From Syncephalis plumigaleata (taxonomy: Eukaryota; Zoopagomycota; Zoopagomycetes; Zoopagales; Piptocephalidaceae), in the NCBI GenBank assembly GCA_025201365.1, contig JAIXMF010000001.1, positions 186,001 to 250,000 on the forward strand: a DNA stretch of 64,000 bases. The letters are read 5' to 3'. The translations under genes and the position numbers were made by a program. The notes under the pieces were generated by a model. It did not search any database, was not told the origin of the DNA, and was given only the letters and a program-made list of their open reading frames with translations. Shown one piece after another: positions 25,116 through 38,800 of the stretch (the first letter of the stretch is position 1; the number at the start of each line of letters is the position of its first letter).

Positions 25116-26017
25116 ATGCCTGCTATCATCGCAAGTCATTTTAACATTTCCATTCATGGAGCACGTCGTGTAGGCAAGACTAATCTAGTAAGTCATCAGG
25201 AGGCATTACTGCTACTACCACAGTCACCAAGTCACACACACGCACACACTTACTAATTGATCCATTCACTCGATATCTATCTAGTGTTGCCAGTTTCTTC
25301 GTCAAACGCTACCCATGTCACACGACGATGAACTTGACCTGTCTCCCGATCGTATCCTAAAGATCGCCGATAGCAAGTGTACTATCAGTGCCATGGATAC
25401 AGCATTCTCGCAAATGGAATCCACTTTGTCCTATTTACCATTGACCCTGGGTAATGCCGCCATACTAGTGTATTCCGTTACGGATGCCACATCATTCCAA
25501 ATGGCCATCAAGCTAAAGCAAGCCATTAGGCAGCTTGATCCGCATGGCTGGGTAGGTCGCCACCATATGATATCGGTCAACTGAGCACTAATAGAATGTA
25601 TGAATAATCCAGATTCCAATTGCATTGGTAGCCACCAAGCATACCTCAACTCTATCGGATAGTGATCGTATGATATCCATGCAGGATGGAATGGCTACGG
25701 CCATGACTTGGGATTGTCCCTATTTCGAGATAATCGCCCATGACACGACGAACAATGAAGTGGACATGATATTCATGACATTGGTGGAGAAGTTGTCCAT
25801 TCAACGGGAACAACAACGACAACTACAACAATACGCTACACCATTTTTGACATCATCCGGTGGCAGCAACTCCTCCGCTAATGATGCCATGGCTGGCAAT
25901 TCTATTATGCTGTCTAACTCGTTACAGAAATCAGGAAACATGTCCATAAGTACTATAGAAAGTGTCATACCGATCTACTATAGTTTGAAGCAATTCTTCT
26001 ACAATTTAATCTTGTAA
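25116..26017 (+). CDS. divergent Ras-like GTPase B (paralogue of A)
   Basis: Three exons with the same layout as the gene at 23085: P-loop HGARRVGKTNL followed by an intron, LSPDRILKI, MDTAFSQME where DTAGQE would be, AAILVYSVTDATSFQMAI, an intron, then IPIALVATKHT in place of NKxD. WDCPYFE aligns with WDCPFWE of gene A. The G4 Asp is lost, so guanine specificity should be weak. The C-terminal about 90 residues are Ser/Asn-rich, with no CaaX. The two genes probably arose by tandem duplication and have drifted away from canonical GTPases. Confidence 0.66.
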
Positions 26018-26366
26018 ACTCCTCGACAAAACTAATACTCAGCATTGAAACTGTCGTGAAGTAATTCCAAACGATTAACACCTTGATGTCGATCGACGTT
26101 CTTATTCATTTGTATCTTACGGAGAACCTTTTATATATATTTATTCATTCATAGTTGATGCGACTATACTACGCATATTTTGTTATTTTATACATTCTAT
26201 CATCATTCCTTGTTCATAAACTAAAACTACTCATATTGATACTAATACGAATACTATGCGTGTACATGTGTGCAATCTTATACCATGAATTTCTTATTAA
26301 ACAGTTTATCAGCTCAACAATCCTTGAGCAAATCAGTAATTAATTCAGAGTATTAGAAACAACCAG
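26018..26366. other. convergent 3' spacer
   Basis: AT-rich 3' flanks of the Ras-like gene (+) and the carboxypeptidase gene (-). Nothing else is seen. Confidence 0.4.
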
Positions 26367-28292
26367 CTATTCGTGTAGCCATTCATTAATAAAATCAGCA
26401 ACATACAAAATACCGGCGAGTGTCTCCTCCCCACTTGGTATAATTACTCGGATGGTAGCATAAATCCAAAGGTGCCAGTATCTCGTAGCTCAACCCAATA
26501 GCTAAAGAGTGAATGTGCCATATGATGAACCCTACATACATACACAAATCATAGTTGATTATTATTGTCGCTACATTCTCCTATATCATAGCAAATGACA
26601 CGTAATGAACTTACCAATCAACAGCGGTACCTACTTGCTTATACATGATCTCACACACGCTACCCACTTGGAAGTGTACACCATGAATACGTCGAATAGA
26701 TTCCGATGCACCAAGTGCTAACTCGAGCATATTCTCCTTGTTCTTCGGTATCTAGTCATCGTCAATCGATAAGTATACCATACATTTGTACATCTATCAT
26801 ACATATGCATCCTACCTTCTTGCACTGTGCGGCAAATGGTAGCATCCACAGCTGACTGTACGAGTGCAAGTCAATGAATGCAATGGCTCGATCGCGCACC
26901 CTAAAGTAATCCGATAATTGTCGAGTTTCCGGTGCTGAGAATGCTCGATCACCCGGATAACCTAACATAATGACGTTAGATTACTCGATTATACTCAATC
27001 GTAGCATGTTCTTCTAGTGTACACTTACTATCACTACATGCATCATGCCCATACCGCCGGCATTCCAATGATAATCCTTGATCATGTCACAAGTTTAGTT
27101 AATAATAACAATAATAACATTACTATTCATTTATATTAACAATAATTACCCAATTCTCATTAAGATCCTAATCATATAGCATTGCAAATAATAAGCCTAT
27201 GTTCATAGCATTTACTATTAATCATCACTACTTACCGTGCCAATACAGCTAGATTCCGTATAGGTTGACGATTCTTACGCCACTATATACATGTATAATA
27301 GTAGCTATGAGTATCCATATCGTGTAATACTACTTGTAGAAGTAACTTACCATTCTATCCGTTTGACGTGAATACTCGTAACCATCAGGATTAAGCAAGG
27401 GAATAATAGTAAACTCGAACTGGTTAACAAGTGAGGCGACATGCGGGTTAATCGGATATTCCGTGGCTAGTGCATAGGCTATATAAGTGGCAACCGCCGT
27501 AGATATCCATTCTCTGGCATGAGCACCTGCCGTAATAACAATTTCTCGTCGTTTAGTCTTTCGATGCTTTTTAAATGTAGATGTGTCTTCTTCCTCTTCT
27601 TCTTCCTTTCCTTGTACATTCCGCTGTGGATGAATACGTACACCGAATATCTCACGACGTTCATGACTTAGACCGATACGAATGCGCTCCACCCAACCGG
27701 GAAATGTATCGGCTAGCTCGGTGAATAACGCTGCCAATTCCTCAAATCCTTGGTAGTATTTGAAGAATTGCTCGGTAGTACGAGATGAATTGTGCCCGTT
27801 TAGCCGACCATCATTCGTCCCTGTTTCAATGTTGCGGGCAATGGGATTACTACGAGTTAACTGCATTGTCGATTGACGTTCCCGTTCAATTAATGGTTGT
27901 AAATCGGCAATTAATGTCGAGTAGGGCATATCAATACGTTGTAGAAACTCGTTGGCGTATTCGGGCGCTAAGCGAACATCCACCTCGCCTATACGCCACG
28001 ATGTCCATACGTCGATGTTGTATTGTTTTGCCATCATTTTCATTAGAGCCAACTCATGTGCATTACGAATAGTAACACGTATTACTCGATGGCCATGATA
28101 CTGCACAGTTGTTGTTATATCCCCCGATAGGTTTAGACTATTATGTAGGTGGTGTGTTCCGTCGATGATTCCGTTGTTGGCACCTTCATACTTGTGCAGG
28201 CAACAGAATGTAAGGTAGAGTATTGTCGCTATACCAAAGACTGCGAATAAGCGCAGTATTGGCTGCAACTTGCGTTGCGTATGAAGGGTCAT
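26367..28292 (-). CDS. M14 metallocarboxypeptidase, membrane-anchored or secreted
   Basis: Starts at the ATG at 28290-28292. An N-terminal hydrophobic segment (LFAVFGIATILYLTFCCL) is a signal or anchor. A propeptide (DVWTSWRIGEVDVRL) and the peptidase domain follow: TAGAHAREWIS (zinc ligands His and Glu), IIPLLNPDGYEYSRQTDRM, WRKNRQP, SSCIGT, a separate 18-nt exon at 27150-27167 encoding DLNENW, then DYHWNAGG, HDACSDS, FSAPETRQ, IDLHSYSQLW (third zinc ligand) and WVELRDTGTFGF with the catalytic Glu. DLNENW replaces the usual DxNRNW, so the Arg that binds the substrate carboxylate is Glu. Three sites (about 27252-27264, 27044-27058 and 26437-26455) need one extra base. Confidence 0.78.
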
Positions 28293-28666
28293 TTTATTAA
28301 CGACGTCACTGCAATAGAAAACCACAAGCTTGTAGTAAATACTTGTGTGTCTGCGTGTTTATAACAATGAAACTACAAATGATTAAAAGTAAAGCTACAA
28401 TATTGGTTCAAGGGAGAAAAGGGATATTAGTAGTAGTAGCAGTATTATTGATATGTTGACACATTAGTGTCATTTGACTGTTGAACAAATAGGCGAGACA
28501 AGTTGTTGTAGATCATGTGTTAGAAGCAGCGTCAATCGACTGGAAAAACCTTTGTTTTTGTTTTAGACACTATAAGCACAAGCTATGCAATCAATTACAC
28601 ACTGGTAATTGCTACATGTATTTATCAATCACTCGTCTGTTTTAATAGTAAAGTGGATATTTCTAT
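28293..28666. other. spacer with a possible MITE end
   Basis: Near 28530-28555 the reverse complement reads AAGGTTTTTCCAGTCGATTG, close to the left end of the element at 16079. I could not find the matching other end, so this is at most a remnant. Confidence 0.3.
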
Positions 28667-30184
28667 TTAACTGCTACGCACAAATAGTTCAGGTGCTGCA
28701 CCTTGCACCATAGCTGCTGTATGTTCAACGGTACGTTGCCAGTCCTCCAATTGTTCACGCATCGCAGCAATTTGCTGTTTCTCCAAGTAGCGCGGCTGAA
28801 CCCAATCAATCTCTACAATGCCATCCACTTGATCGATACGACCGCGAATGAGTGATAGTGAAAGTGCCTTCATGGTAAGATGCTCGACCTCCTCGACAGG
28901 TAGACGTGTCTCGGCAGCGACATCGCTGAAGCGTAATCGACGTGCATGCGGTGGTCGTTTGAATACCGCCTCGATCAAGGCCATAAGACAAATCTTTTGA
29001 CGTAGGAATGGCATATTCGCTTGTAACAATGGCTAGAAATAGTATGATGCGTTATTACGCGTTATGATTAAGCCACTCTCCATCATAGTTACCTGTTTCG
29101 TGAAGTTACTCGTCAACGTTTCGAACTTGCCAATATCACCGGAGTTAAAGGCGAATAGTAAATCACGCAACCATGCATGCGGTGTATCCGTTAATGAATC
29201 CAGAATAGGATGACTTAGCTGTATAATAGGAGCATCATTAGTATAGAAGAAAAGAAGAGGAGGACAATCAATGACTTACTAGATCACCAAAGTTGTAAAT
29301 GGTATCGCCGAGCAATGCGGATATGGCCAAATCATGAGCACGCTCTTGTCGAACGGATAATGACAGATCTTTAAGATCAAAGCAGGCCAGGAATAAAAGA
29401 GCATGCTTGTAGAATCGAGGATAATCCGCCTTGGCCTAATAACACGTTCAACTTGCTTGTTAATAAACGTAGAATATCCCATTGACTTTCCTAGCAATGG
29501 CCTACCTTGTAATAATCGGAGCACACTCGGTAGAAGCTGGCATTGACGGCGGTTTGTACGCCACAACCCTCGAGTACTGCCTCGCATGTGTCCATCGCTT
29601 TCTTACACTCGTCGAGATCGCCTAGTCCTAGTCGGTAATGGGCCGCCTCCATAACAGCTTGTACGTGAGCTTGTCGCGTTTCATCACGATCAACCTTGGA
29701 TGCAATATCCATCAGGAACTGAATGGCATCATTACGATCTAGCATCGACGAACGAACGAACGAACGAGTAAATAAATAAATACACGATCAATATCCATCT
29801 CGCTTCACTAATAATATGGTATACTTATCCCGTTTACCTACTTTGATACTGATCGGCCACCACTACTGCGACGGCAACTAGCTTCAACGGGTCCATTTGC
29901 TTCTCCCAATCAGCGACAAATCGCTCAAAGAGCGGAATCAACAAGGGACTAGCATTAGGTTCTTGTAGGAAACGCTCCAACTCAACCGTAAGCTGATGCC
30001 ATAATCTAAATAATGGCAGTATAACAATGAATATATCGCTATCGGGATGAAAGACATACAGGTGCGTTCGTTCTTACTTGCGTTCATGAAGATCTTCAAA
30101 TCGAACAAAATACGGCTTAAGATTGTCCGGTGCATTAGCACGTTGTTCAGCCAAATAGCTTGGTACGTCGAGATCAACCTCCAT
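28667..30184 (-). CDS. RPN9: 26S proteasome lid subunit Rpn9/PSMD13
   Basis: Six exons join without frame trouble. The N-terminus is MEVDLDVPSYLAEQ, then YFVRFEDLHERK, LWHQLTVELERFLQE, helical TPR-like repeats (VQAVMEAAHYRLGLGDLDEC, FYKHALLFLACFDL, DLAISALLGDTIYNFGDL), PILDSLTDTPHAWLRDLLFA, and a C-terminal PCI winged helix: FLRQKICLMALIEAVFKRPP, FSDVAAETRLPVEEVEHLTM, GRIDQVDGIVEIDWVQPR. Length (about 390 residues) fits the family. It helps scaffold the proteasome lid in nucleus and cytosol. Confidence 0.92.
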
Positions 30185-30567
30185 AGTTTACTAGTAGCAG
30201 CAGCAGTAGTAGTTAATAATAACAAAAAGAATGTTGAGAATGATGAATAGATTGAGAGGTAAGTTAGATGCACAACAATGGACGAGGGAGTGGTAAAATG
30301 ACAAGAACACGAACTGCAATGAGTGTCGATGATGATGATGATGACGCATCTGTCTAAATCCATAATGCTAACAATTATTAACTATTACTACAATCAAAAC
30401 GTAGAATATAAACTAATATGTAAATAACTGCTTTACTAAAATAAAAGAATAGATAAATATACATTTTCAGTAAGAAAAATAGCCATGTAGTACAACTCAA
30501 GTCTAGAATAAGTGCTTGCGTATGTGTATGTATGTATGTATGTATGTGTCTCTTGATGCTTGGTTAG

Positions 30568-33500
30568 TTAATAAGTCATCTTTCGTCGAATGAGACGTCG
30601 ACCAAGTTGCACTCGTAAGGGCACTTCAACGAAATGATCACCACGACCGGGTGTAACTTCAAACTCGAATGCATCATCTGCCTTTGTATCAATTGTTGTG
30701 GTAGTAGATTCATCTTCACTGGATGATAGCGATGAATGTTCTCTAGTTCTCGCTATAGAATGATGATGGCTCTTCCCATAAATATTCACTGGCCATTTCA
30801 GTGTCATCAGGTGTAACCAATGTGTCAGAGATCCAAAATGTCGATAATGATGGTACATCATGCCAAGTCATTGTATCTTGTTGGCTATTGTTGTTTTGAC
30901 AATCAGCGTTGTCATCATCATGCACCTTGCTTATAGGAACAAATCGTCCCTTAGCAATAGACCAGGTTTTCTCCTCGATGTTTGTTCCATTGTTGCTACT
31001 GCAGTTGCTGTTGCTGTTGATGTCGATTCAGTAGGTTGCGGTAATGGTACAACTGCCGTAGCTACTGGTAATACCGGTTTATAAGCCACCGTTTCAATGG
31101 TAATGTTGTAATTATTAGTGTCTGACATGGTGGTTGTATTAGTTGTATTAGTTGTAATAGTTGTAATAGTTTGTTGTTCATCTCATGATTAAAGATGGTG
31201 TTGGCAGTGGCGGATATTTCTTTTTCTTTTCTTGAAGTTACCAATTGATGATGATTTGACCAAGTATCAGGCAGTTGAATGAGTAGAGAAGAGTCAGGAA
31301 GTGGTGGGGCAGATAAAGAAGCGGCTAAACCCAGAGCTATTGATTCTGTTTCGCCGTTAAAATCCGGCGATGTTGGTACCGAGGTAGATGGTGAAGAACA
31401 CAGAGAGGCTAGCTCAGGGGAGATAGGCGTATCTAACAATAGGGACAAGTCCTCTATTAGATCATTATCATCGCCATCATGATGATAATGCTGTTGATGG
31501 TAGTCATAAATAGAGGTTGCTGATAGCTTCGCTGATATGGTGTTAAGCTGGTTAGAATAATCGTTGTTGCTTGCCTCCTCTTCTTTATACAAGGGGATGG
31601 CATAATGTCTAGGTTGATTGTGATTATCCTCGGCACACATAGCGTAGGGATGATCGTTGTCTATAGATGACAATGTTGCACATGCCACATCTGCTAAAAT
31701 AGATTCAGTTGTAGTGGTGGTAGTAATGATTGGCATATCACTATATTCAATAGTATCAAACTGTGCCAACGGTAACGATGATAAAGATGAAGATGAAGAT
31801 AAGATAAAGAGGATAAAGAAGAATCAACGATAGTATTGCAGGAGAAAGTAGATTGGCCTTGGAACCATTCAATACTGGTAATGATGGCAATCCAGATGGT
31901 GCTGCTGATTGGCATTCCTGATCTCGCGTGGTAGTTCGTGCAAGCATAGCGTCTAGCGTATGTGATTGGCGTTCCAGATGGCCTCTCAATTCGTTCAGAT
32001 GCCTGATGGTGGGCGTGTACGAACAATGCACAGTATAAAAATAAACCATAATTAGTACAGCTATCGCCATATGAACCAATTCCATACCGCGTGTGCAGCA
32101 ATAGCAGTAGTGTATGGTAGTGTGGTAAATGTGACTTTGAAACTTGATGGCCATGCAATTCCATGCGGAAACACACGGTCTATACACCACACACATACAC
32201 ATATACACACATACACATACACACATACACCACTCACATACGCGCTACTACTACTACTACTATTACCACGTGTTTTTAGTACTTACATGGCTAACTTGCA
32301 GAGCCTTTGGTCAATCGTCCTGAAAACGTAAAGCAAATTAACTATGGTATTCGGAAAGAGTAATCGAGAACACCTGGAGTGTGCGTTACAAGTTGAAATG
32401 TATAGATGAGTGGAAAATGTTAGTATATATAATAAATATATGGAAAATGATGATGAGAGACCAACAAAGGAGTGTGTAATTGATGTTTGCTTGTTAAACA
32501 GACAATAGTAAATGTCTAGAGAACAATAGGGTATTGCAGACTGACGTGCTTGTTTGCCTATTTGTTGTTACTAGACGTGATAGATGATTGTATAGTTTGT
32601 ATAAGGTTGGCAAACGTGTATAAGCGAATGTGTGTAAGGATTGTCAAAAGGATGTGTATGTACGACGAATGTAGAGTATTTATCAAAAGTGATGCGATAA
32701 TACCACGCAATAATTAATACAGCATTACAATTAAGAGCAGCTGCCCGTTGTAATGTTTTAGAGTTGATCAGTGTGTGTTTGGGACTGAGAACTGACGTTG
32801 GCGTGTAACAAGTGGCTTTTTTTTACGGAGTTGGGTCTAAAATTTGGTGCTCATATAGTAAGAGGATTAGAAGGAGAGTGCGGGGAGGTAATACAGGGGA
32901 GAAGGCAGAACACTACAAAAGTAAAGATGCGACAGAATTAGGGGGGAGAGAGAGCGGGCGAAAGAGAGAGAACACGGAAAGTAAAGAATAACACGACAGC
33001 GACAAATAGAATGGTACGTATAGCCATCAACGTATTTAGTGTATAAGAATGATGCTGCATCTCTGAATAGATGTGAGGTACATATACGACGCTCAAGCAT
33101 GACGCATCAACACGAGAACACGCTAGGGATTGGTGTTTAACATGCACCTACATACGCGCAACCTATATCTGTTTCTGTTCATTAACACACAGCGTGAACA
33201 TTGTCCATGCACGCATCTATATCATTTCGATACCTGTTCCTCATGTTCCCATTCATTAAAATGATAGACTAGGGAGAAGCATCACACGCATGGACAATAT
33301 CAACATCAGCATCAGCAATGTGACGATGGTAGTAGTTTAATGGACACATGCGAGTATCATATGTACATTATCATTATTATCGTGTGTAAACAGGTATATA
33401 CAGTAATAACTATGAGAGTAATGGTCTATCATCATGCTATTTTACAAAAATGAGAAGCATCATGATGATGATGACGAGACACGCACTTACCGTACAAGCC

Positions 33501-33606
33501 ATATAACGCCTAATCCTACAATGAATATAGCAACAGTTATCAAACGCTGTAGCAAGTAAGTTATTAAGCGAGAATGATGTAATCGATTGGCTTTTCCTCT
33601 AGGCAT
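30568..33606 (-). CDS. unresolved gene: N-terminal membrane segments and an acidic low-complexity region
   Basis: Exon 33491-33606 starts with ATG and encodes MPRGKANRLHHSRL and a hydrophobic helix (LITVAIFIVGLGVIWLV). A GTAAGT donor joins it in frame to a 33-nt exon (32287-32319) and then to an exon from about 32190 with a second helix (HMAIAVLIMVYFYTV) and the polar RHLNELRGHLERQSHTLDA. Farther left, frames at 31062-31769 and 30568-31128 are acidic, Ser/Thr/Asp-rich (DLIEDLSLLLDTPISPELAS) and end in a basic RVQLGRRLIRRKMTY. I cannot connect all parts, and they may be two genes. No family was recognised. Alternatives are a long intron-rich membrane protein or separate small genes. Confidence 0.35.
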
Positions 33607-34502
33607 ACTATCAATACTGTTCAAGGATGACGGTTATTACAAAGTGTTGTAAAGTTTCAATGGTAGGGCTTGCTTGTAATCGCGTAATGTATGATAATAA
33701 ATGATAGTGACAGTGTATTGGTTAACCCTAGTAACATCCAGGTAATATTGCAAATAGGAAATACTAAATCCAAATACAAACCAGGAGAGATAAGAGGAGT
33801 ATGTAAAAGAAGGAGAGACAGTGAGTGAGAGAGAGAAACACACCCTATACTTTGCTTAGAACATGGCTAGGAAAAGATGGGTCTATGTTTTAGCCTTTCT
33901 TGATGTAACGATGATTATATAGGAATGTAGCTGTGTTACTACGTTATCCACTTGCTATCAGTAGTGTTGTCATCATCGTCATCATCGTCATCATCATCAT
34001 CTACTGTTGCTGCTGCAGCTATGGCTGTGAGATTATCATTGTCGTTGTTCTTGCAGCCATCATTCATTGTTACTGCTGCGTTACCAGCCTGTCTATTTTT
34101 GCCAATCAATCATTCAAATATATTCGTGTGTCTGCCAATTGACGCAATATGACCTGTTGACAGTGGACAGCTGATCAAGTGAGGATACTGCCACATATCA
34201 CAGAATGACGACATACCTGACCTATGGATGAAACGGCAGCAGCAGCAGTAGTAGTAGTAGCAGTAGATTGTTTTGTGTTATATCTCTACCACCATTTTTG
34301 GTACTACCAGCACTAATGTTGAACAATTCTATGAGGACACACGAGTAAACACCCACGTGCAAGTATCGCCTAGCACTCTCTCGTTTTATTTCACATGAAT
34401 ATATTGTTATGCACGCATATAATAAATAATAATACTTTAATGACGAATCAATGTATCTAGGCGTGTAGCATGGCAATAATAATGAGATACTATTGAATAC
34501 GT
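33607..34502. other. intergenic stretch with trinucleotide runs
   Basis: CATCGT repeats at 33970-34000 and GCAGTA/TAGCAG repeats at 34230-34265. No gene is supported. Confidence 0.4.
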
Positions 34503-35709
34503 TTACGATGATTTGGATGAGGATTCAGTGGTGTCACCCACTAAGCAATGAACCATGACTGCATGTACTTTAGTGGCAACATCAATGCATTGTTCTACCG
34601 CCTAGTAAAGAATATAGATATAGATACATGTATGCATGTATGCATGTATGTATGTGTTAATAATCCATGAATTACATATATTCGTGTGGCTATATTACTT
34701 ACCGCTGCCATTGGTGACCAGTCAACAGGACCACGATGTAGTAGATGGGTCACTTGACCCAGTGAAGGCATGTAGGCAAGTACAAGATCCGTACTGCCAA
34801 TATCCTCTTCTGTACCTGTCCAGCCCGATTGCTGCTGGTATGCTTCCTCGGCAGCACTGCAATCCACTAGTAATTGTTGATGAACATAACCCTATAGACA
34901 CTCTCATTAGTATCCATAGACATTCTAGCCACACCACTAGCACAACTATCCTTACCAATGAAGTGGCAGCCACCATATCAAGCATTTCCACACCGGCATC
35001 GGCTAATGCCACAGAAGCTGCCGTAATAGCAGCTGCTAAACATGATGCAGTACCATCGTTCTCGATTACCGTCACGTACAAGTCAATGACAGATTTGGGC
35101 AATCGATCCAATCGAATCGATGGCGACAATGCTTGTATGATAATTTGCGAAAACTCTTTTTCTTGCGCATCCTATAATATACACGATTAATGACCAATGA
35201 CTAATGACGCAAGCCATACAGCTATCCAGTACTAACACGCAAATGATTACGACGTTTCTTGCAAGCAAATGTGGCAAACTTGAATTCGCAATAAAGACGA
35301 CCCTTCTCACTAAAGCCTTGTTGTTTCTTTATCTGACGTGGGCCATAACTAAACAATAATCGCAATAATAATCAACAATGATAAGCTTGCAGTGAGCGTA
35401 TCAATAATAGTGATAGCTTACATTGCACACGCCACTTTGGTTCTACCAAGTTCAATATAAGCTGAACCCGATGCCTGACTAATGAGACCAGTACGCAAGA
35501 CTGAATATAGCATTAGTAATGCAGAATGACACTTCCTCAACTATCAACATAGACCACTTACAGATTGGACGTATATCCTCGGGACCACGTCCATCAGCAC
35601 GTTTACCACTCTGCACTGGAGCAGGGAGTGTCTCTCGTTTCTCCAATGCTTCCAGTGTTGGCAGTGGTACCACGCTGGTTTCCGGTCCTTGGACACGTCG
35701 ACGATCCAT
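34503..35709 (-). CDS. MTR3: exosome core subunit Mtr3/EXOSC6 (RNase PH-like)
   Basis: About six exons. It starts MDRRRVQGPE, then KRADGRGPEDIRPI, RTGLISQASGSAYIELGRTKVACAM, YGPRQIKKQQGFSEKG, LYCEFKFATFACKKRR, an alpha-helical half (SPSIRLDRLPKSVIDLYVTV, TASCLAAAITAASVALADAG), VEMLDMVAATSL and LVLAYMPSLGQVTHLL. This is an RNase PH fold without the phosphate-binding Arg cluster of active PNPase-type enzymes, as expected for a eukaryotic exosome ring subunit. It works in the six-subunit ring for 3'-5' RNA processing and decay. Frames join cleanly at all introns. Confidence 0.88.
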
Positions 35710-35816
35710 TAGAATAGTTGAATAAAATGCTTACGATGAATGTATAAAAATAAAAACAAAAACAAAAATAGGATTTTTTTATTTTATTTAACATGTACCA
35801 ATTTACTTAATAAACA

Positions 35817-38800
35817 CTAATCTTCTATTGTTTCTTCCTGTGCTGCATTATCATAATCAGCCGTTACCGTATACTCGGTGACATAATTAATCGGGAATTG
35901 TCCCGTCTGTCCATCCAATGTACCTAATGTTGCATAGTTAATAAACAATATACTGGATAGTAACTACACACACGCACACGCCACACGCTACTCACCTTCC
36001 CACCAGCCATCGGCACAGTCACGATTAGTAACTTCAATTACTGCTCCAGCGTAAATGGATAGTTCAACATCACTTCGAGCCTGATAATCGTAAAGCGCTT
36101 GAACTATAGCAATAATAACAATGAGCAATCACAGTCTATCTAGTATATACATATGTATATCATTACCGTATTCAGGTTGTCGAACAGCATCAGGATCTAT
36201 TTGAATATAGGATGCCGGTACAAGTCCTTCCTGTCCATTAAGTTCAACCTAATCATTGCATTAGCAATTTCTATTTCATATTCCACTATTTGTCAACATT
36301 CCACTTACTCGAACCCATCCATTACCGGCTATTACATTCAGCATTGTTGTTAGATTAATACTAATGGATAACAACATAACAAATTATGACTTACAATCTG
36401 GTTCAACTATTCTAACAATACCACCGGCATTAACACTAAGTTCCTGATCCGTGTTTGCATCATAATCATAAAGTACAGTGGCAATGGCGTGATAACCACT
36501 GCTACGCCCTGTATTTTCCGATGGTTTAGCTGTATCTTCAGCAGTATCGACTGTATGTATAAAGTGATAACATGAATCAGCGATTGATTACCACTTACAA
36601 TCACATCTCTATTTACCTGTATTCTGTTGTTTGGCATGTCGTTCTAAATGGCCACCTGGTCGTTTTGTACAATCGGGGTAACCTTCATCTCGCACTTTGT
36701 ATGACAATTATAACCGCAATCTATTAAATAAAGCATTGTTGTCGAGTCAGTATACTTCTTTCATTGCTCGTTAACAGGTTAGGTGATAATGTACCTTTAC
36801 AGCTGTAGCCTTGCTTCGATATACCCCAGATGGTAGCAGTGCAATAGTCGCACGCAGTTGGAATGGTAAATGATGCAGGTTTAAAGTCATGTGGTACCAC
36901 ATCATCCGGTAATTCTAACAAATAGTCAATATTATCATACTACTTGCTACTACTACTACTACTTGCTACTCACCTCCAATGGCATGAGTAATGACCAGCG
37001 TTCACAGTCAACAATGGCACGGGATGTTCGTAGTAGGGTGATAAGACGTATAGCATCTAATAAAGTCTATCGAATATTGGTCAGTCAACTGCTTAATTAC
37101 TCGCTTAGTATTACTTACTTCATTCGTTTCATCGGCCAATTCAGGATGACCCGATGATTCTCGATTCAATTCATCCAGCTGTCCTTGCAATAAAGCAACA
37201 TCTTGTTCCTTATTAGTTATCTCGGCATTCAATGCATCGAGTTTCTTTTGTATTTTCAAGCAATGATTAATGAGAAATGTCCTCGATACATGATCCTTTG
37301 TTAATTCACCCTATGTATATAGTAGTTGATTAATAATTGTAGAATACGTATATGTATGTTATCATTTACCGAATCATTGGGATCATTTGCCTCAAATGGA
37401 AAGTCTTCCGGTTCTATCGGATTGGCTTGCTCGTCCACGAATGATGGCGTGTATTTAGCATGTCGAGACACATCAAGCGATGGATCCATGTCATTTACCG
37501 CGTTTAACGATGCGGCCACATGTTCTGTCGTGCTACTCAGCGCCGCATCCTCCAATGATAAACATATACGCCATAGATCACGTAGTCCATCGGATCGACT
37601 AGTATATAATGCTTGCATAGCCTAATCATCAAGTGTGTAAATGTTAGATAGATTGATAACAATAATAATAACAAGTACAAGTACAAGCTATATTCTCTCT
37701 CTCTTGCTTACCTTGAGTAGAGCAGGCAAGTCTTCCGTATAATATTTTGTCTTGTGATCATTTGCTACATGAATGCTTAAGATGTATAAATTCTAATGGA
37801 TAGAATTAGCCTATATTCTCTATGTATGTATGTATATCTACATAAAAGTGATCGAGTACATACGCGTAGATTATTTGCATCGGCAACATCCTGCTCATAC
37901 TGACGTTGTGTCTAACAATTATAATGAGTACATTTGACATCATAGTTTACATAGTAAATAACTACTACTACTTACACGCTCTCGTGTTTTATCATCCATG
38001 GGTCGTTCAAGCTTTTGTTTTACTGCCTCTACTTCAGCTAATCGTTCCACATAACGTGCTTTAGCCTATACAGAGAGCATTAGTTAAAGGAGTCATTCCC
38101 TCATGTACAATAACAGGATTACCTTTTCCTTTTCACCATAAATTCGATCTCGTTCCAACTCTAGCTTCTGTGCAAATTGCATATGCTAAATGCAATTCAA
38201 TAGTAAGCATACAAATAAATAGAGTATATTGCATTAGCATCAACTCACCCGTGCACGCGCTTCCTCCTTACGCAATGCAAGTGAACGTAACGATTCGGCT
38301 ATATTAGTGACGAATGTATCGGATAAGTCGTATCGAGTGCGTGCAGCTACTTCCAGACCATCCAGCATACTCGTAAATGCTCGATAGAGTGTACTAGTTA
38401 TAAAAGTATCATGAGATATCCTAATAATAATTAATCGATTGAACAAGTACTTACTTTCCATTCATCGGTGTCGTTTCATCTTTTACTTTATGCGAGATAT
38501 CCTCGGTTACATCTTCAGGTGGATCAACATCTACACCTTCCTCACAGCCATTCAACGTGGACTCTTGCTCGATATGCTTGCCCCATACCGTTACATCGAC
38601 CTTCTTCTCCATACGCGATCGATACTTTTTGGCCAATGTCTCCAACTTGTGCGCGTATTCCCGCTCAACCTGTGCACGTTCCTTGATCATGTCGCGTGCT
38701 TCATTGAGGAAAACATTGCCATTGAGTAGCAGCTGGTTAACATTCGTCAACTGCCCCTGTATACGAATAGCGTCCGATACGTCATTCGTAGCAGGTGCGG

